Shown here one piece after another: positions 42,903 through 51,704 of a DNA stretch of 64,000 bases (positions within the stretch are counted from its first letter, which is position 1; each line of letters begins with the position of its first letter). The position numbers and the translations under genes were made by a program. The stretch comes from an uncultured Bacteroides sp. Its GTDB lineage: Bacteria; Bacteroidota; Bacteroidia; Bacteroidales; Bacteroidaceae. The DNA lies in assembly GCA_945607605.1 (NCBI GenBank), contig CALYZE010000001.1, positions 83,968 through 147,967 of the forward strand. Reading direction: 5' to 3'. The notes beneath the pieces are model-generated. The model was not told where the DNA came from, ran no database searches, and saw only the letters and a list, made by a program, of their open reading frames with translations.

Positions 42903-43706
42903 TTATTCAAACTCATATAAGTCAGAAGGGATCGTACGTTTCAAAGTGCATAACTGTATGTCCTTACCAACGATAATTCCTTTTTCTCTCAATTTCCATT
43001 CCACTGTTTTGTACGCTAATTCCGGATGGTTATTGTCTTTGCTTAAATGGCAGAGCCAGATATATTGCAGTTTCTCCGTTATGTTTTCAGCAAGAAATTC
43101 AGCAGTATCAAGGTTACTCATATGACCGGTGCGACTAATTATACGCTCTTTTAAATATTGTGGATAAGTTCCCATTCGCAACATTTCATCATCATAATTA
43201 GCTTCTAATATCAGGTAGTTTGCTTTACTGATATATTCGGCTGCAGTAGGAGTAATCTCGCCAAGGTCAGTAAGAAAAGAGAATACCTTCCCATCTATTT
43301 CAATGCAATATCCTACATTGTCAGTCCCATCATGAGGAACTTCGAAGGATTCGATATGAAAATCTTCCAACTGCATGGGATGTTGCTTCTCCAAATAGCG
43401 GACGGAAGTATATAATTTTTCCGTCATACAATAGCTTTTGTTGATTCCTTCATGAATAGAAGCCGTTGTATAGATAGGGATATGCAGTTTTTCTCCCAAT
43501 CCTCCTACAGCTTTGATATGGTCTGCATGATCATGGGTTACGAACACCGCACGTATCATTTCCATACTGATACCTGCCTCCTTCAATCCTTTTTTTATAG
43601 TGCGTACGGCAATGCCGGCATCAATGAGTATTCCGTATTTTTCTGTGCCTATATAGTAGCAGTTACCACTGCTACCGCTTGCCAAGCTGATAAATTTTAT
43701 TTTCAT
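42903..43706 (-). CDS. MBL-fold metallo-hydrolase (YycJ/WalJ-like)
   Basis: A 267-residue metallo-beta-lactamase fold hydrolase. The metal motif HDHADH is at 58-63, the opening is FISLASGSSGNCYYIG, and later ligands are in FSFLTDLGEI and LCHLSKDNN. This subgroup includes YycJ/WalJ, a DNA exonuclease-like protein linked to repair and cell wall control in Firmicutes; the role here is unknown. I chose the Met at 43706 because AAGGAGAT lies just upstream of it. The longer frame to 43889 would overlap the MFS gene. The transporter's terminator sits immediately upstream. Confidence 0.9.
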   Translation of the reverse strand: MKIKFISLASGSSGNCYYIGTEKYGILIDAGIAVRTIKKGLKEAGISMEMIRAVFVTHDHADHIKAVGGLGEKLHIPIYTTASIHEGINKSYCMTEKLYTSVRYLEKQHPMQLEDFHIESFEVPHDGTDNVGYCIEIDGKVFSFLTDLGEITPTAAEYISKANYLILEANYDDEMLRMGTYPQYLKERIISRTGHMSNLDTAEFLAENITEKLQYIWLCHLSKDNNHPELAYKTVEWKLREKGIIVGKDIQLCTLKRTIPSDLYEFE

Positions 43707-43724
43707 CCTAATCTCCTTAATTAC

Positions 43725-43756
43725 AAAAAGCCGCCACTTTAAGCAAAAGCGGCGGC
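43725..43756 (-). terminator. Terminator of the MFS transporter gene
   Basis: On the minus strand, GCCGCC (43756-43751) pairs with GGCGGC (43735-43730), with inner CTTT/AAAG pairing, followed by TTTTT. It lies between the transporter stop and the metallo-hydrolase start. Confidence 0.8.
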
Positions 43757-43821
43757 AAAGATAGTTGCTCCCTATCTTCGCATTGGGACGCAAATATACA
43801 TAAAATATGCAATATATAGAC

Positions 43822-45204
43822 TTATGCTTTCTTCTTTTTGTCGATGAATTCGGTGATTTTGGCAAAAAACAATAAAGCGATTGCTGCAATCAAGCCAATA
43901 GTAGCGAAGTAATACCAGATGTAATGCGCATTGGCACTGGCTATTTCCCATGCTTCACGCGTATCAAACAAGGCAGGGTCAGGGCAATATTTAGTAAGTA
44001 ATATACCGGCTATACCGAATCCAAAAATAGAGGATAGAAATGAATGAAGATGGCTAAACCCTAGATACATACCTTCTTCTCCCTTAGGAGCCTGTAACGA
44101 GAAATATTCCAAATAGCGAGGAGAAATAAAACATTCTGCCAGAGCCTGAACTACAATACCAAGTACCATCATTAGCGTGATATTACTCATCCCGGTAATC
44201 AAATCATTATCCAGTAAATTTCCGCAAGCCATCAGTAATGCCGAAATGGGAATCAAGAACATGCCCACATTCATGGAGGTAATGGCTGAACGTTTAGACA
44301 TCCATTTGGTAATAAGACTAACGAGGCAAACTACCACAAAAGGATTTACATTAGCTATCCAACCTGGCTTCGCTGTTTCGCCTGCCATACGGATCACATA
44401 TTTCGGCATTGTGGCATACAATTGTTGTTGCACCATCCAGAAACCTGTTACAATTAGAATAAGGATTAGCAAACGCCAGTTCGTTAGGATACGCAGAAAA
44501 CCTTGTCCTATCTCGCGCATCTTCTTTCCTTCACCTGCTGTATGAGCTGATTTATATAAAAGAATTACAGCTAACAAGGCTAATATAGTCATTGCACCCG
44601 AGAAATAGTTGATATAAATATAAGCTTGTTCGCCAATAATATTACGCAGGGGGTCAATAATAGTCTTGCCCGTAAAAGCACCTATATTGACCATCATATA
44701 AAAGATGGAATAACCGCGTGCACGGGTAGCCTCAGTGGTTTCTTTGGCCACTGAAGCCGAAATAATAGATTTGATAAATGAACCGCCTATCATAATCACT
44801 GTCAGGACAGGAACTATCATCCAACGATCATTACTTCCTAAGAGTCCTGTGAAGCGTGTTACTTCGCCATATACTACCAATCCTGCGGCTTCCAAAAGCG
44901 TAGGAAGCAAGGCTAGTCCTAAGTATCCGATAGACAGCAATGAAAATGCGATAATCATCGACTTACGAAACCCTATTTTATCAGCATACGCTCCAGTAAA
45001 GATAGGCAATAAATAAAGCCCACCTGAAAACAAACCGGAAATCATACTTGCTTCAAAGTCGTTAAAGCCTAAAATGCTGGAAAGATAAATAGTGAGAACA
45101 ATAAATACGGCATAATAAGCCATGCGTTCGAAAAGTTCTACTGTGTTGCTTACCCAAAAGGCTCTACTAAATCCTTTGGAGGTAGTTTGAGGTGTTTGAA
45201 TCAT
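43822..45204 (-). CDS. MFS transporter, POT/peptide-transporter-like
   Basis: A 460-residue transporter with about twelve membrane segments. The N-terminal NTVELFERMAYYAVFIVLTIYL resembles the ERxxYY motif of proton-coupled oligopeptide transporters, and GAYADKIGFRKSMI is the major facilitator loop motif. The substrate cannot be read; peptides are one possibility. It is a single-gene unit with a promoter about 110 bp upstream and its own terminator. Confidence 0.85.
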   Translation of the reverse strand: MIQTPQTTSKGFSRAFWVSNTVELFERMAYYAVFIVLTIYLSSILGFNDFEASMISGLFSGGLYLLPIFTGAYADKIGFRKSMIIAFSLLSIGYLGLALLPTLLEAAGLVVYGEVTRFTGLLGSNDRWMIVPVLTVIMIGGSFIKSIISASVAKETTEATRARGYSIFYMMVNIGAFTGKTIIDPLRNIIGEQAYIYINYFSGAMTILALLAVILLYKSAHTAGEGKKMREIGQGFLRILTNWRLLILILIVTGFWMVQQQLYATMPKYVIRMAGETAKPGWIANVNPFVVVCLVSLITKWMSKRSAITSMNVGMFLIPISALLMACGNLLDNDLITGMSNITLMMVLGIVVQALAECFISPRYLEYFSLQAPKGEEGMYLGFSHLHSFLSSIFGFGIAGILLTKYCPDPALFDTREAWEIASANAHYIWYYFATIGLIAAIALLFFAKITEFIDKKKKA

Positions 45205-45311
45205 TCTTTACGATTAAATGGTTATACTTCTACGATTAAATTATTTATTTTGTGGATGAAGTTTTTAGTCAGACTCTTGATATTTATGTCTGCACCTATT
45301 TAACTTTGCGC

Positions 45312-45342
45312 CAAAGATAAGGATAAACCATAAAAGGTACAA
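45312..45342 (-). promoter_or_regulatory. Promoter of the MFS transporter gene
   Basis: On the minus strand TTG (45342-45340), a 20-bp spacer and TATCTTTG (45319-45312). The leader would be about 100 nt. Confidence 0.55.
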
Positions 45343-45449
45343 CCCATGAAATCTAGAATAAGGAATATTCAGAACAGGAAATAAAGAATCTGTATGAGAA
45401 TCAGAACTCTACAAATATAGGACCTATCTAATTTATTTTATGACAAGCC

Positions 45450-45484
45450 AAAAAAAGAGCACACCTAACGATGTACTCTTTTTC
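45450..45484 (-). terminator. Terminator of uxaC
   Basis: On the minus strand an 8-bp stem AAAAAGAG/CTCTTTTT with one inner mismatch and two more pairs, followed by a T tract, 19 bp past the uxaC stop. Confidence 0.75.
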
Positions 45485-45502
45485 TATCATACAACCAGTT
45501 CT

Positions 45503-46909
45503 TTAGAACTGGAAGAATTTCTTAGCATTATAATAGCTGATATCTTCGATCATTTGGTTTACACGTTCCATCTCTGATGCCGGAATCTCACCATTCTCTA
45601 CATCACGACCTACGAGGTTACACAAAGTGCGACGGAAATACTCATGACGCGGATAGGAGAGGAATGAACGGGAATCTGTCAACATACCTACAAAACGGCT
45701 CAACAATCCAAGTACAGAAAGCGCATTCATTTGCTTTTCCATACCATCCTTCTGATCGAGGAACCACCAACCTGAACCAAATTGAATCTTTCCTGCAACG
45801 GTACCATCCTGGAAATTACCTAACATAGTAGCAATTACTTCGTTTGCACACGGGTTCAAATTGTAAAGGATAGTCTTAGCCAGTTTATCTTTAGAATTCA
45901 AACGGTCAAGGAATTTAGCCATAGCTTTGGCAGTTGTAAATTCGCCGATTGAATCGAATCCGGTATCAGGACCAAGCAACTTGAACATCTTGCTGTTGTT
46001 GTTGCGGATAGCACCATAGTGGAATTGTTGTGTCCAACCTTTTTCCCAATCCATTTCACCGAAGATAACCAACATCGCTGATTTGAATTTCAGAATTTCC
46101 TCTTTAGTCAGTTCAGTGCCGCCGTATACTTTGTTAAAGATAGCTTTGATTTCGGCATCTGTATAATCTTCAGCATAGAATTCCTCTATACCATGGTCCG
46201 ACAGTTTACAGCCTTGTTCTGCAAAGAAATCATGACGTTTGCGCAAAGCCGCAATCATATCATCAAAATTAGAAATAGCAACACCGCTTACTTCAGCCAA
46301 TTTTTCTACATATGTACGGAAATCAGCGGATACTTCCACAGCCATAGCTTTATCAGGACGCCAAGTAGGCAACATTTTAATTTCAAAACCGCTTTCACGA
46401 GTTTTGATATGATATTCTAAAGAATCTATCGGATCATCCGTCGTACAAACTGCCTCTACCTGATAACGGCGCATCATGCCACGAGCTGAATACTCGGGTT
46501 GTTTTAGTTTTTCGTTACATTCATCGTAGATTTCACGTGCTGTTTTCGGACTCAGAATTTTATCAATGCCGAAAGCCGTTTTCAATTCCAGATGAGTCCA
46601 GTGATACAAAGGATTACGAAAAGTGTATGGCACTGTTTCTGCCCATTTTTCAAACTTTTCCCAATCAGAGGTGTCCTTACCGGTGCAGAAGCGTTCATCT
46701 ACACCATTGGTACGCATAGCACGCCATTTGTAATGGTCACCGCCCAACCAAATTTCCGTTAGTGACTTAAATTGATAATCATCCGCTACCATTTGAGGAA
46801 TTAAGTGACAGTGATAGTCGATAATCGGCATTTTAGCCGCATGTTCGTGGTACAACTTCTGTGCAGTTTCCGTTTGCAACAGAAAGTTTTCGTCCATAAA
46901 GTTTTTCAT
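45503..46909 (-). CDS. uxaC: Uronate isomerase
   Basis: A 468-residue amidohydrolase-superfamily isomerase that converts D-glucuronate to D-fructuronate and D-galacturonate to D-tagaturonate. The metal motif DYHCHL lies at 31-36 and family landmarks WLGGDHYKWRAMRTNGV and FGSGWWFLDQKDGMEKQMNALS are present. It is divergent from a LacI-type regulator and uxaB, forming a hexuronate utilisation locus. Kdg-pathway genes (uxuA, uxaA, kdgK, eda) are not in the window. Confidence 0.96.
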   Translation of the reverse strand: MKNFMDENFLLQTETAQKLYHEHAAKMPIIDYHCHLIPQMVADDYQFKSLTEIWLGGDHYKWRAMRTNGVDERFCTGKDTSDWEKFEKWAETVPYTFRNPLYHWTHLELKTAFGIDKILSPKTAREIYDECNEKLKQPEYSARGMMRRYQVEAVCTTDDPIDSLEYHIKTRESGFEIKMLPTWRPDKAMAVEVSADFRTYVEKLAEVSGVAISNFDDMIAALRKRHDFFAEQGCKLSDHGIEEFYAEDYTDAEIKAIFNKVYGGTELTKEEILKFKSAMLVIFGEMDWEKGWTQQFHYGAIRNNNSKMFKLLGPDTGFDSIGEFTTAKAMAKFLDRLNSKDKLAKTILYNLNPCANEVIATMLGNFQDGTVAGKIQFGSGWWFLDQKDGMEKQMNALSVLGLLSRFVGMLTDSRSFLSYPRHEYFRRTLCNLVGRDVENGEIPASEMERVNQMIEDISYYNAKKFFQF

Positions 46910-47026
46910 CTTTTTGTGTTTTAAATATCTAAAAATATTACTTTCTTATTCATTCATCTATATAGTATTGATTATAAAGCTAATAGATCAATAAGGCTTT
47001 TTACTTTTATTAACCGTTATCGAACA

Positions 47027-47057
47027 CAAAAGTAGATATTTTACTTGGAGAAACAAA
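47027..47057 (-). promoter_or_regulatory. uxaC promoter
   Basis: On the minus strand TTTG (47057-47054), a 19-bp spacer and TACTTTTG (47034-47027). It overlaps the oppositely directed promoter of the regulator. A 9-bp odd palindrome, TAAC-C-GTTA at 47011-47019, lies just downstream of the -7 box and is a possible operator. Confidence 0.75.
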
Positions 47058-47073
47058 ATAATTCGTATCTTTG
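47045..47073 (+). promoter_or_regulatory. Promoter of the LacI-type regulator and uxaB
   Basis: TTG at 47045-47047, an 18-bp spacer and TATCTTTG at 47066-47073. The -33 region shares DNA with the -33 region of the uxaC promoter on the other strand. Confidence 0.6.
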
Positions 47074-47139
47074 CGGTAAATATTTATAAAATTTAAGCTT
47101 TCGCACATTGAGCCTTTACCACCTCAGGGAAGTAATAAG

Positions 47140-48201
47140 ATGGAAAACAAAAATTATACTATTAAGGACATAGCACGGATGGCAGGCGTATCTGCCGGAA
47201 CTGTAGATCGCGTGCTGCACAATCGTGGAGATGTATCTTTGGCAAGTAAGGAAAAGGTTCAGAAAATCCTTGATGAAATAGATTATCATCCGAATATGTT
47301 TGCCATCGGTTTAGCAGCCAAGAAACGTTATCGCATTGTTTGTATTATACCTTATTATATAGAGCATGACTACTGGGATGCTGTAGCACAAGGTATTGAT
47401 CGTGCCGCACAAGAATTACGTCCATTCAATGTAGGTGTGGATTATCTGTATTACCACCATGCCGACAAGAGTTCTTACGAAAAAGTATGTGCTCAGCTCC
47501 AGAAAGAGGCTGTTGACGCTGTATTAATAGCTCCTAATTTCCGCGAAGAAACGATCAGCCTTACCGGTTATCTGGAAAGCAAAAAGATACCTTATGTATT
47601 TATCGATTTCAATGTAGAGCATACACGCCCTTTATGTTATATTGGACAAGATTCGAAAACCAGTGGATATATCGCTGCAAAGATTCTGATGCGTCACTAT
47701 ACGAAAGGGCAGGAGCTTGTTCTCTTTTTAAATAATCAGAAAAATAACCCGGCAGAAATACAAATGCAACGCCGTCTGGAAGGATTCATGCAATACCTCG
47801 CTGAAGAACACAATGATGTTGTTGTTCACGACATTGTGCTCCACAAACAAGAGATGGATGGAAACACGCAAATTTTAGATTCTTTCTTCGGAAAGCATCC
47901 CAAAGCCGTATTGGGTGCAGTATTCAATTCACGTGTATTTCAGGTAGCCAGTTACTTACACGAAAAAGGACAAAAACTGGAAGGACTGGTAGGATACGAC
48001 CTTTTGATGAGGAATGTAGAGTTTTTACAATCGGAGCAAGTGAGTTACCTTATCGGGCAACGTCCGGGATTGCAAGGTTATTGTGGTGTAAAGGCGCTCT
48101 CCAATCATGTCGTGTTCAAAAGGCCGATTACCACCGTTAAGTATATGCCCATAGATATCCTTGTGAAAGAGAATATCGATTTCTATTTCGAATTTGAATA
48201 A
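47140..48201 (+). CDS. LacI-family transcriptional regulator of hexuronate use
   Basis: A 353-residue repressor-type protein. The N-terminal helix-turn-helix is YTIKDIARMAGVSAGTVDRVLHNRG (about 5-29), with the usual hinge following, and the rest is a periplasmic-binding-protein-like sensor (GLAAKKRYRIVCIIPYYIEHDYW; VGYDLLMRN). The TVDRVL form of the recognition helix is the variant found in GalR/LacI members controlling sugar-acid or polyol genes. It precedes uxaB by 64 bp and diverges from uxaC, so galacturonate/glucuronate or a derivative is the probable effector. Some operators should overlap the divergent promoter region. Confidence 0.9.
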   Translation: MENKNYTIKDIARMAGVSAGTVDRVLHNRGDVSLASKEKVQKILDEIDYHPNMFAIGLAAKKRYRIVCIIPYYIEHDYWDAVAQGIDRAAQELRPFNVGVDYLYYHHADKSSYEKVCAQLQKEAVDAVLIAPNFREETISLTGYLESKKIPYVFIDFNVEHTRPLCYIGQDSKTSGYIAAKILMRHYTKGQELVLFLNNQKNNPAEIQMQRRLEGFMQYLAEEHNDVVVHDIVLHKQEMDGNTQILDSFFGKHPKAVLGAVFNSRVFQVASYLHEKGQKLEGLVGYDLLMRNVEFLQSEQVSYLIGQRPGLQGYCGVKALSNHVVFKRPITTVKYMPIDILVKENIDFYFEFE

Positions 48202-48265
48202 CTTGTAAGGTTTATCATTTTCAATTTACAATATATACATATCAAACATTAAAATCACTTTTAAG

Positions 48266-49714
48266 ATGAAAGCATTAAACAAAGAAACTGCTCCCAAAGT
48301 GCAACGTCCGGAGCGTATTATCCAATTCGGTGAAGGTAACTTCTTACGCGCATTTGTGGATTGGATCATCTACAACATGAATCAAAAGACAGACTTTAAC
48401 AGCAGCGTAGTGGTTGTTCAACCTATCGACAAAGGTATGGTAGATATGCTGAATGCACAAGACAATCTTTATCATGTAAATCTTCAAGGATTGGATAAGG
48501 GTGAATCTGTAAACAGTCTGACAATGATTGATGTCATCAGTCGTGCGTTGAATCCATATTCACAGAATGATGAGTTCATGAAACTGGCAGAACAACCCGA
48601 AATGCGTTTCGTTATCTCTAATACAACCGAAGCCGGTATCGCTTTCGACCCTTCTTGTAAACTGACAGATGCTCCGGCATCTTCTTATCCGGGCAAATTA
48701 ACTCAGCTCTTGTATCACCGTTTCAAAACATTCAATGGCGACAAGAGTAAAGGTTTGATTATATTCCCTTGCGAACTTATCTTCTTGAACGGACACAAAC
48801 TGAAAGAGACGATTTATCAATATATCGAATTGTGGCAATTAGGCGGCGAGTTTAAAACTTGGTTTGAGGAAGCTTGCGGTGTATATGCAACATTGGTTGA
48901 CCGCATTGTTCCGGGATTCCCTCGCAAAGATATTGCTGCCATCAAAGAAAAACTTCAATACGATGACAACCTCGTTGTACAAGCCGAAATTTTCCACCTA
49001 TGGGTAATCGAAGCCCCTCAAGAAGTTGCTAAAGAATTCCCTGCTGATAAGGCTGGATTGAATGTTTTATTCGTTCCTTCTGAAGAACCGTATCATGAGA
49101 GAAAAGTAACTTTATTGAACGGCCCTCACACAGTATTATCTCCGGTCACTTATTTGTCAGGCGTAAACATCGTTCGTGATGCTTGTCAGCACCCTGTGAT
49201 TGGCAAGTACATTCATAAAGTGATGTTTGACGAGTTGATGGAAACCTTGAATTTGCCGAAGGATGAATTGAAGAAGTTTGCAGAAGACGTATTGGAACGC
49301 TTCAACAATCCATTTGTTGACCATGCTGTTACAAGTATCATGCTGAACTCCTTCCCAAAATTTCAGACTCGTGACCTGCCTGGTTTGAAAGTATACTTGC
49401 AACGCAAAGGAGAATTGCCGAAGGGACTGGTACTGGGATTGGCTGCTATTATCACTTATTATAAAGGCGGCGTTCGTGAAGATGGAGCTGAGATCGTTCC
49501 TAATGATGCTCCCGAAATCATACAGTTACTGAAAGACCTTTGGGCAACTGGCGACAATCGCAAGGTGACAGAAGGTGTGTTGGCAGCTCAAGAACTTATT
49601 TGGGGTGAACATGGCGACCTGAATACCATTCCCGGTTTGACCGATCTCGTAGTATCCTTCTTAGATTCTATCCAAGCAAAGGGTATGTTAGAAACAGTAA
49701 AAGGGATTTTATAA
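48266..49714 (+). CDS. uxaB: Tagaturonate reductase (altronate oxidoreductase)
   Basis: A 482-residue member of the polyol/mannitol dehydrogenase family. It reduces D-tagaturonate to D-altronate with NADH. The nucleotide-binding opening is IIQFGEGNFLRAFVDW (18-33), and the catalytic Lys and conserved Asn-His lie in KVTLLNGPHTVLSP near 276. Pairing with uxaC and a LacI-type regulator supports tagaturonate rather than fructuronate (UxuB), which would otherwise be a close alternative. It ends in a strong terminator 17 bp past the stop. Confidence 0.92.
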   Translation: MKALNKETAPKVQRPERIIQFGEGNFLRAFVDWIIYNMNQKTDFNSSVVVVQPIDKGMVDMLNAQDNLYHVNLQGLDKGESVNSLTMIDVISRALNPYSQNDEFMKLAEQPEMRFVISNTTEAGIAFDPSCKLTDAPASSYPGKLTQLLYHRFKTFNGDKSKGLIIFPCELIFLNGHKLKETIYQYIELWQLGGEFKTWFEEACGVYATLVDRIVPGFPRKDIAAIKEKLQYDDNLVVQAEIFHLWVIEAPQEVAKEFPADKAGLNVLFVPSEEPYHERKVTLLNGPHTVLSPVTYLSGVNIVRDACQHPVIGKYIHKVMFDELMETLNLPKDELKKFAEDVLERFNNPFVDHAVTSIMLNSFPKFQTRDLPGLKVYLQRKGELPKGLVLGLAAIITYYKGGVREDGAEIVPNDAPEIIQLLKDLWATGDNRKVTEGVLAAQELIWGEHGDLNTIPGLTDLVVSFLDSIQAKGMLETVKGIL

Positions 49715-49730
49715 GATAGAGTAAAAAAAG

Positions 49731-49768
49731 AAAGACCGTACGGAATATAGTTCTGTACGGTCTTTTTC
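49731..49768 (+). terminator. Terminator of uxaB
   Basis: A 14-nt arm AAAGACCGTACGGA at 49731-49744 pairs with TCTGTACGGTCTTT at 49752-49765 (one G-T), followed by T residues. Confidence 0.88.
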
Positions 49769-49829
49769 TATTTTATAACGAAGATTGCAAAACTTCATTC
49801 TTTAGTTTCAGTCTTGCATCAGTGCGAGC

Positions 49830-50354
49830 TTATTGATCGGCTGCGCGTAGAATAAAAGTAGTGGCACCAATGGTAATAATTGCTCCGTCCTCCATACGAA
49901 TACGGTCTTTATCACCTAAAATTCCATTGCTTAAGAAAGTACCCGTCAGACTGGGAGCGTCACGCAACGTATACACTAACTTCCCTTGTTTAGTACTTTT
50001 CACGTTGATAATGCAATGACGTCGGTCCATACTCATATCCGAAGTTTCGATAGGAACGTTTATAAGAGTACCCACACAACGACGTCCTATCACATTATCG
50101 CCTTCCTGCAAAGGTAATACCTGCTTAAAACCAAATACATTTTCAATAACCGTAATGCTACCAAAAGCTTCCTTAAACTCTTCTTCATCCAGCTTTTCCT
50201 CTTTTTGAGGAGCCTGCATCTTTGTTTTGCCCAAACGAATACTGAACTGTTTTTTACACTGTTCGCAAACAAAGACCAACGACTGACCTTCGCTGTATTT
50301 TGTTTCATCGAATGTCAGGTAGCTTTCACATTTTGGACAACGGATTCTTTTCAT
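49830..50354 (-). CDS. Zinc-ribbon and FHA domain protein
   Basis: A 174-residue protein. The N terminus (about 3-37) is a zinc ribbon with two Cys pairs, RCPKCESYL and VCEQCKKQF, of the MJ0042 type. A linker with acidic residues leads to a C-terminal FHA domain (about 85-168), with VIGRRCVG, the binding-loop residues DMSMDRRHCII and later TYTLRDAPSLTGTFLSNG. FHA domains bind phosphothreonine, so it may read Ser/Thr kinase output. It follows the HU-like/SPOR gene on the same strand by 49 bp and may be co-transcribed. The target is unknown. Confidence 0.88.
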   Translation of the reverse strand: MKRIRCPKCESYLTFDETKYSEGQSLVFVCEQCKKQFSIRLGKTKMQAPQKEEKLDEEEFKEAFGSITVIENVFGFKQVLPLQEGDNVIGRRCVGTLINVPIETSDMSMDRRHCIINVKSTKQGKLVYTLRDAPSLTGTFLSNGILGDKDRIRMEDGAIITIGATTFILRAADQ

Positions 50355-50403
50355 TCTATTACGAGAAATTTAAATTAAAAAATAGGATAAGAATGTAGTG
50401 ACA

Positions 50404-51459
50404 TTATTTCTTCAACACCCATGCATTCTGATAAGTTTCATTCTGACGGATTCTATTCAAAGCTTGATAAGCTTCTACCTCAGTGCCACATGACTGGATG
50501 CTAACACGCATTTTGCCATCGCCAACGATAGCTTTCGCTTCGGGAAATCCTTTCTCTGCCAATTGTTTAGCCATAGATTCAGCATCCTTCTCAGTGCCTA
50601 CACTGGCTATGATAATATGATAGTATTTAGTAGAGGTAGCAGGTGGCGGAGTAACTACAGCAGTATTGGGTTGACCAACCTTTATTTCTTTTACTGCAAC
50701 CGGAACGACGGTCTTTTTTTGAGCTTGCACAGGCTTCGCTTTCACCTTTGCCACTGCATCTTCTTTCGTCTGACGCATAACAATAGGGGTAATAGCCAAT
50801 GACTGTTTCTCTATTCTTCCAAAAAGTTCTTCAGGAAGTAATTGCGCATAGTTTCCCTTAATCACTTCCGTGTTTTCAACCGGAGTAGACAAAAAGAAAA
50901 AGAGAACAACCACAGCAATCATCGCAGCTACATTGATCAAATCAGCTTGATTGAATTTAATCTCAAACTTATATTTCTTCTTTTCAGCTACCAAGGGTGC
51001 AAACGGAATAATTTTCTCTTCGGCAGATTGTGCCAAGGCTGACAGTTCTTTCATTTCAAAGCTATCTAACCCATATAGATAAGGAGTGGTGATTTTATGG
51101 TCATAAGGAATAAAATCATACGTATTATGAATAGAATAACGCAGTTCGCCCACATTGATCAAGTCAAACTTACCATCTTCATGAAGGGCTGCAAACAACT
51201 GATTCACTTCCTTATTTACAATCTTCGTTGCATCTGAAAAATTAGTACCATACACAGCCATATAAGATTGTACCAACAATCCGTCATTCATCTTCAATTG
51301 AGGATTGAAACCGATGATGCGGGTAGGGGGGAGGAAGATGTTTTCTTCCGCCACTCTTATTGCCGAAGTATAGTGAGCTACAAACCCTCCTAACTCCGGA
51401 ATAATGACACAATCATTCTCCAATAACAATGCTTCTATGTGCTGTGCTAATTCAATCAT
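50404..51459 (-). CDS. HU-CCDC81-like and SPOR domain membrane protein
   Basis: A 351-residue protein. Residues 1-135 form two HU-like (bacterial CCDC81) domains with IELAQHIEALLLENDCVIIPELGGFV and FDLINVGELRYSIHNTYDFIP. A single membrane segment lies near 173-192 (VAAMIAVVVLFFFLS). A Lys/Ala/Pro-rich linker then leads to a SPOR domain (about 272-350, YHIIIASVGTEKDAESMAKQLAEKGFPEA), which binds denuded peptidoglycan at division sites. The HU-like part would be cytoplasmic and the SPOR part periplasmic. I recall this arrangement as conserved in Bacteroidetes; its role in division or DNA/protein binding is unproven. Confidence 0.88.
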   Translation of the reverse strand: MIELAQHIEALLLENDCVIIPELGGFVAHYTSAIRVAEENIFLPPTRIIGFNPQLKMNDGLLVQSYMAVYGTNFSDATKIVNKEVNQLFAALHEDGKFDLINVGELRYSIHNTYDFIPYDHKITTPYLYGLDSFEMKELSALAQSAEEKIIPFAPLVAEKKKYKFEIKFNQADLINVAAMIAVVVLFFFLSTPVENTEVIKGNYAQLLPEELFGRIEKQSLAITPIVMRQTKEDAVAKVKAKPVQAQKKTVVPVAVKEIKVGQPNTAVVTPPPATSTKYYHIIIASVGTEKDAESMAKQLAEKGFPEAKAIVGDGKMRVSIQSCGTEVEAYQALNRIRQNETYQNAWVLKK

Positions 51460-51566
51460 GCTACAAAAATAGCGGAAATATCGGATATAAGCTACTTTCA
51501 GAGCTCTTTTCTTATCAACAATTTATAAACAACACACCCCGTAATCGTTATATCCGTTTTTTTTCC

Positions 51567-51574
51567 TACTTTTG
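51567..51574 (+). promoter_or_regulatory. -7 box of rfbC-ugd
   Basis: TACTTTTG about 130 bp before the rfbC ATG, implying a leader of roughly 120 nt that contains a short hairpin TCTCTTTC/GAAAGAGA at 51628-51650. No clear -33 box. Confidence 0.5.
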
Positions 51575-51704
51575 CATCGTATAACTGTGATTCTCCTGCA
51601 AACAGGGAAGGTGGAATTTCAAGTACCTCTCTTTCTTCGCATGAAAGAGATAAAAAAAGACAACGTTAGTTGCCTACTAAAAGTACATAAAACATTTTGA
51701 ATAA

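Noticed and set aside
43707-43889. N-terminal extension of the YycJ-like hydrolase
   Set aside because: It would run through a terminator and into the MFS gene; the Met at 43706 has a good ribosome binding site and begins the domain.
51628-51658. Hairpin in the rfbC leader as a terminator or attenuator
   Set aside because: The 8-bp stem is A/T-leaning and is followed by A residues rather than T residues on the coding strand, so termination is unlikely.
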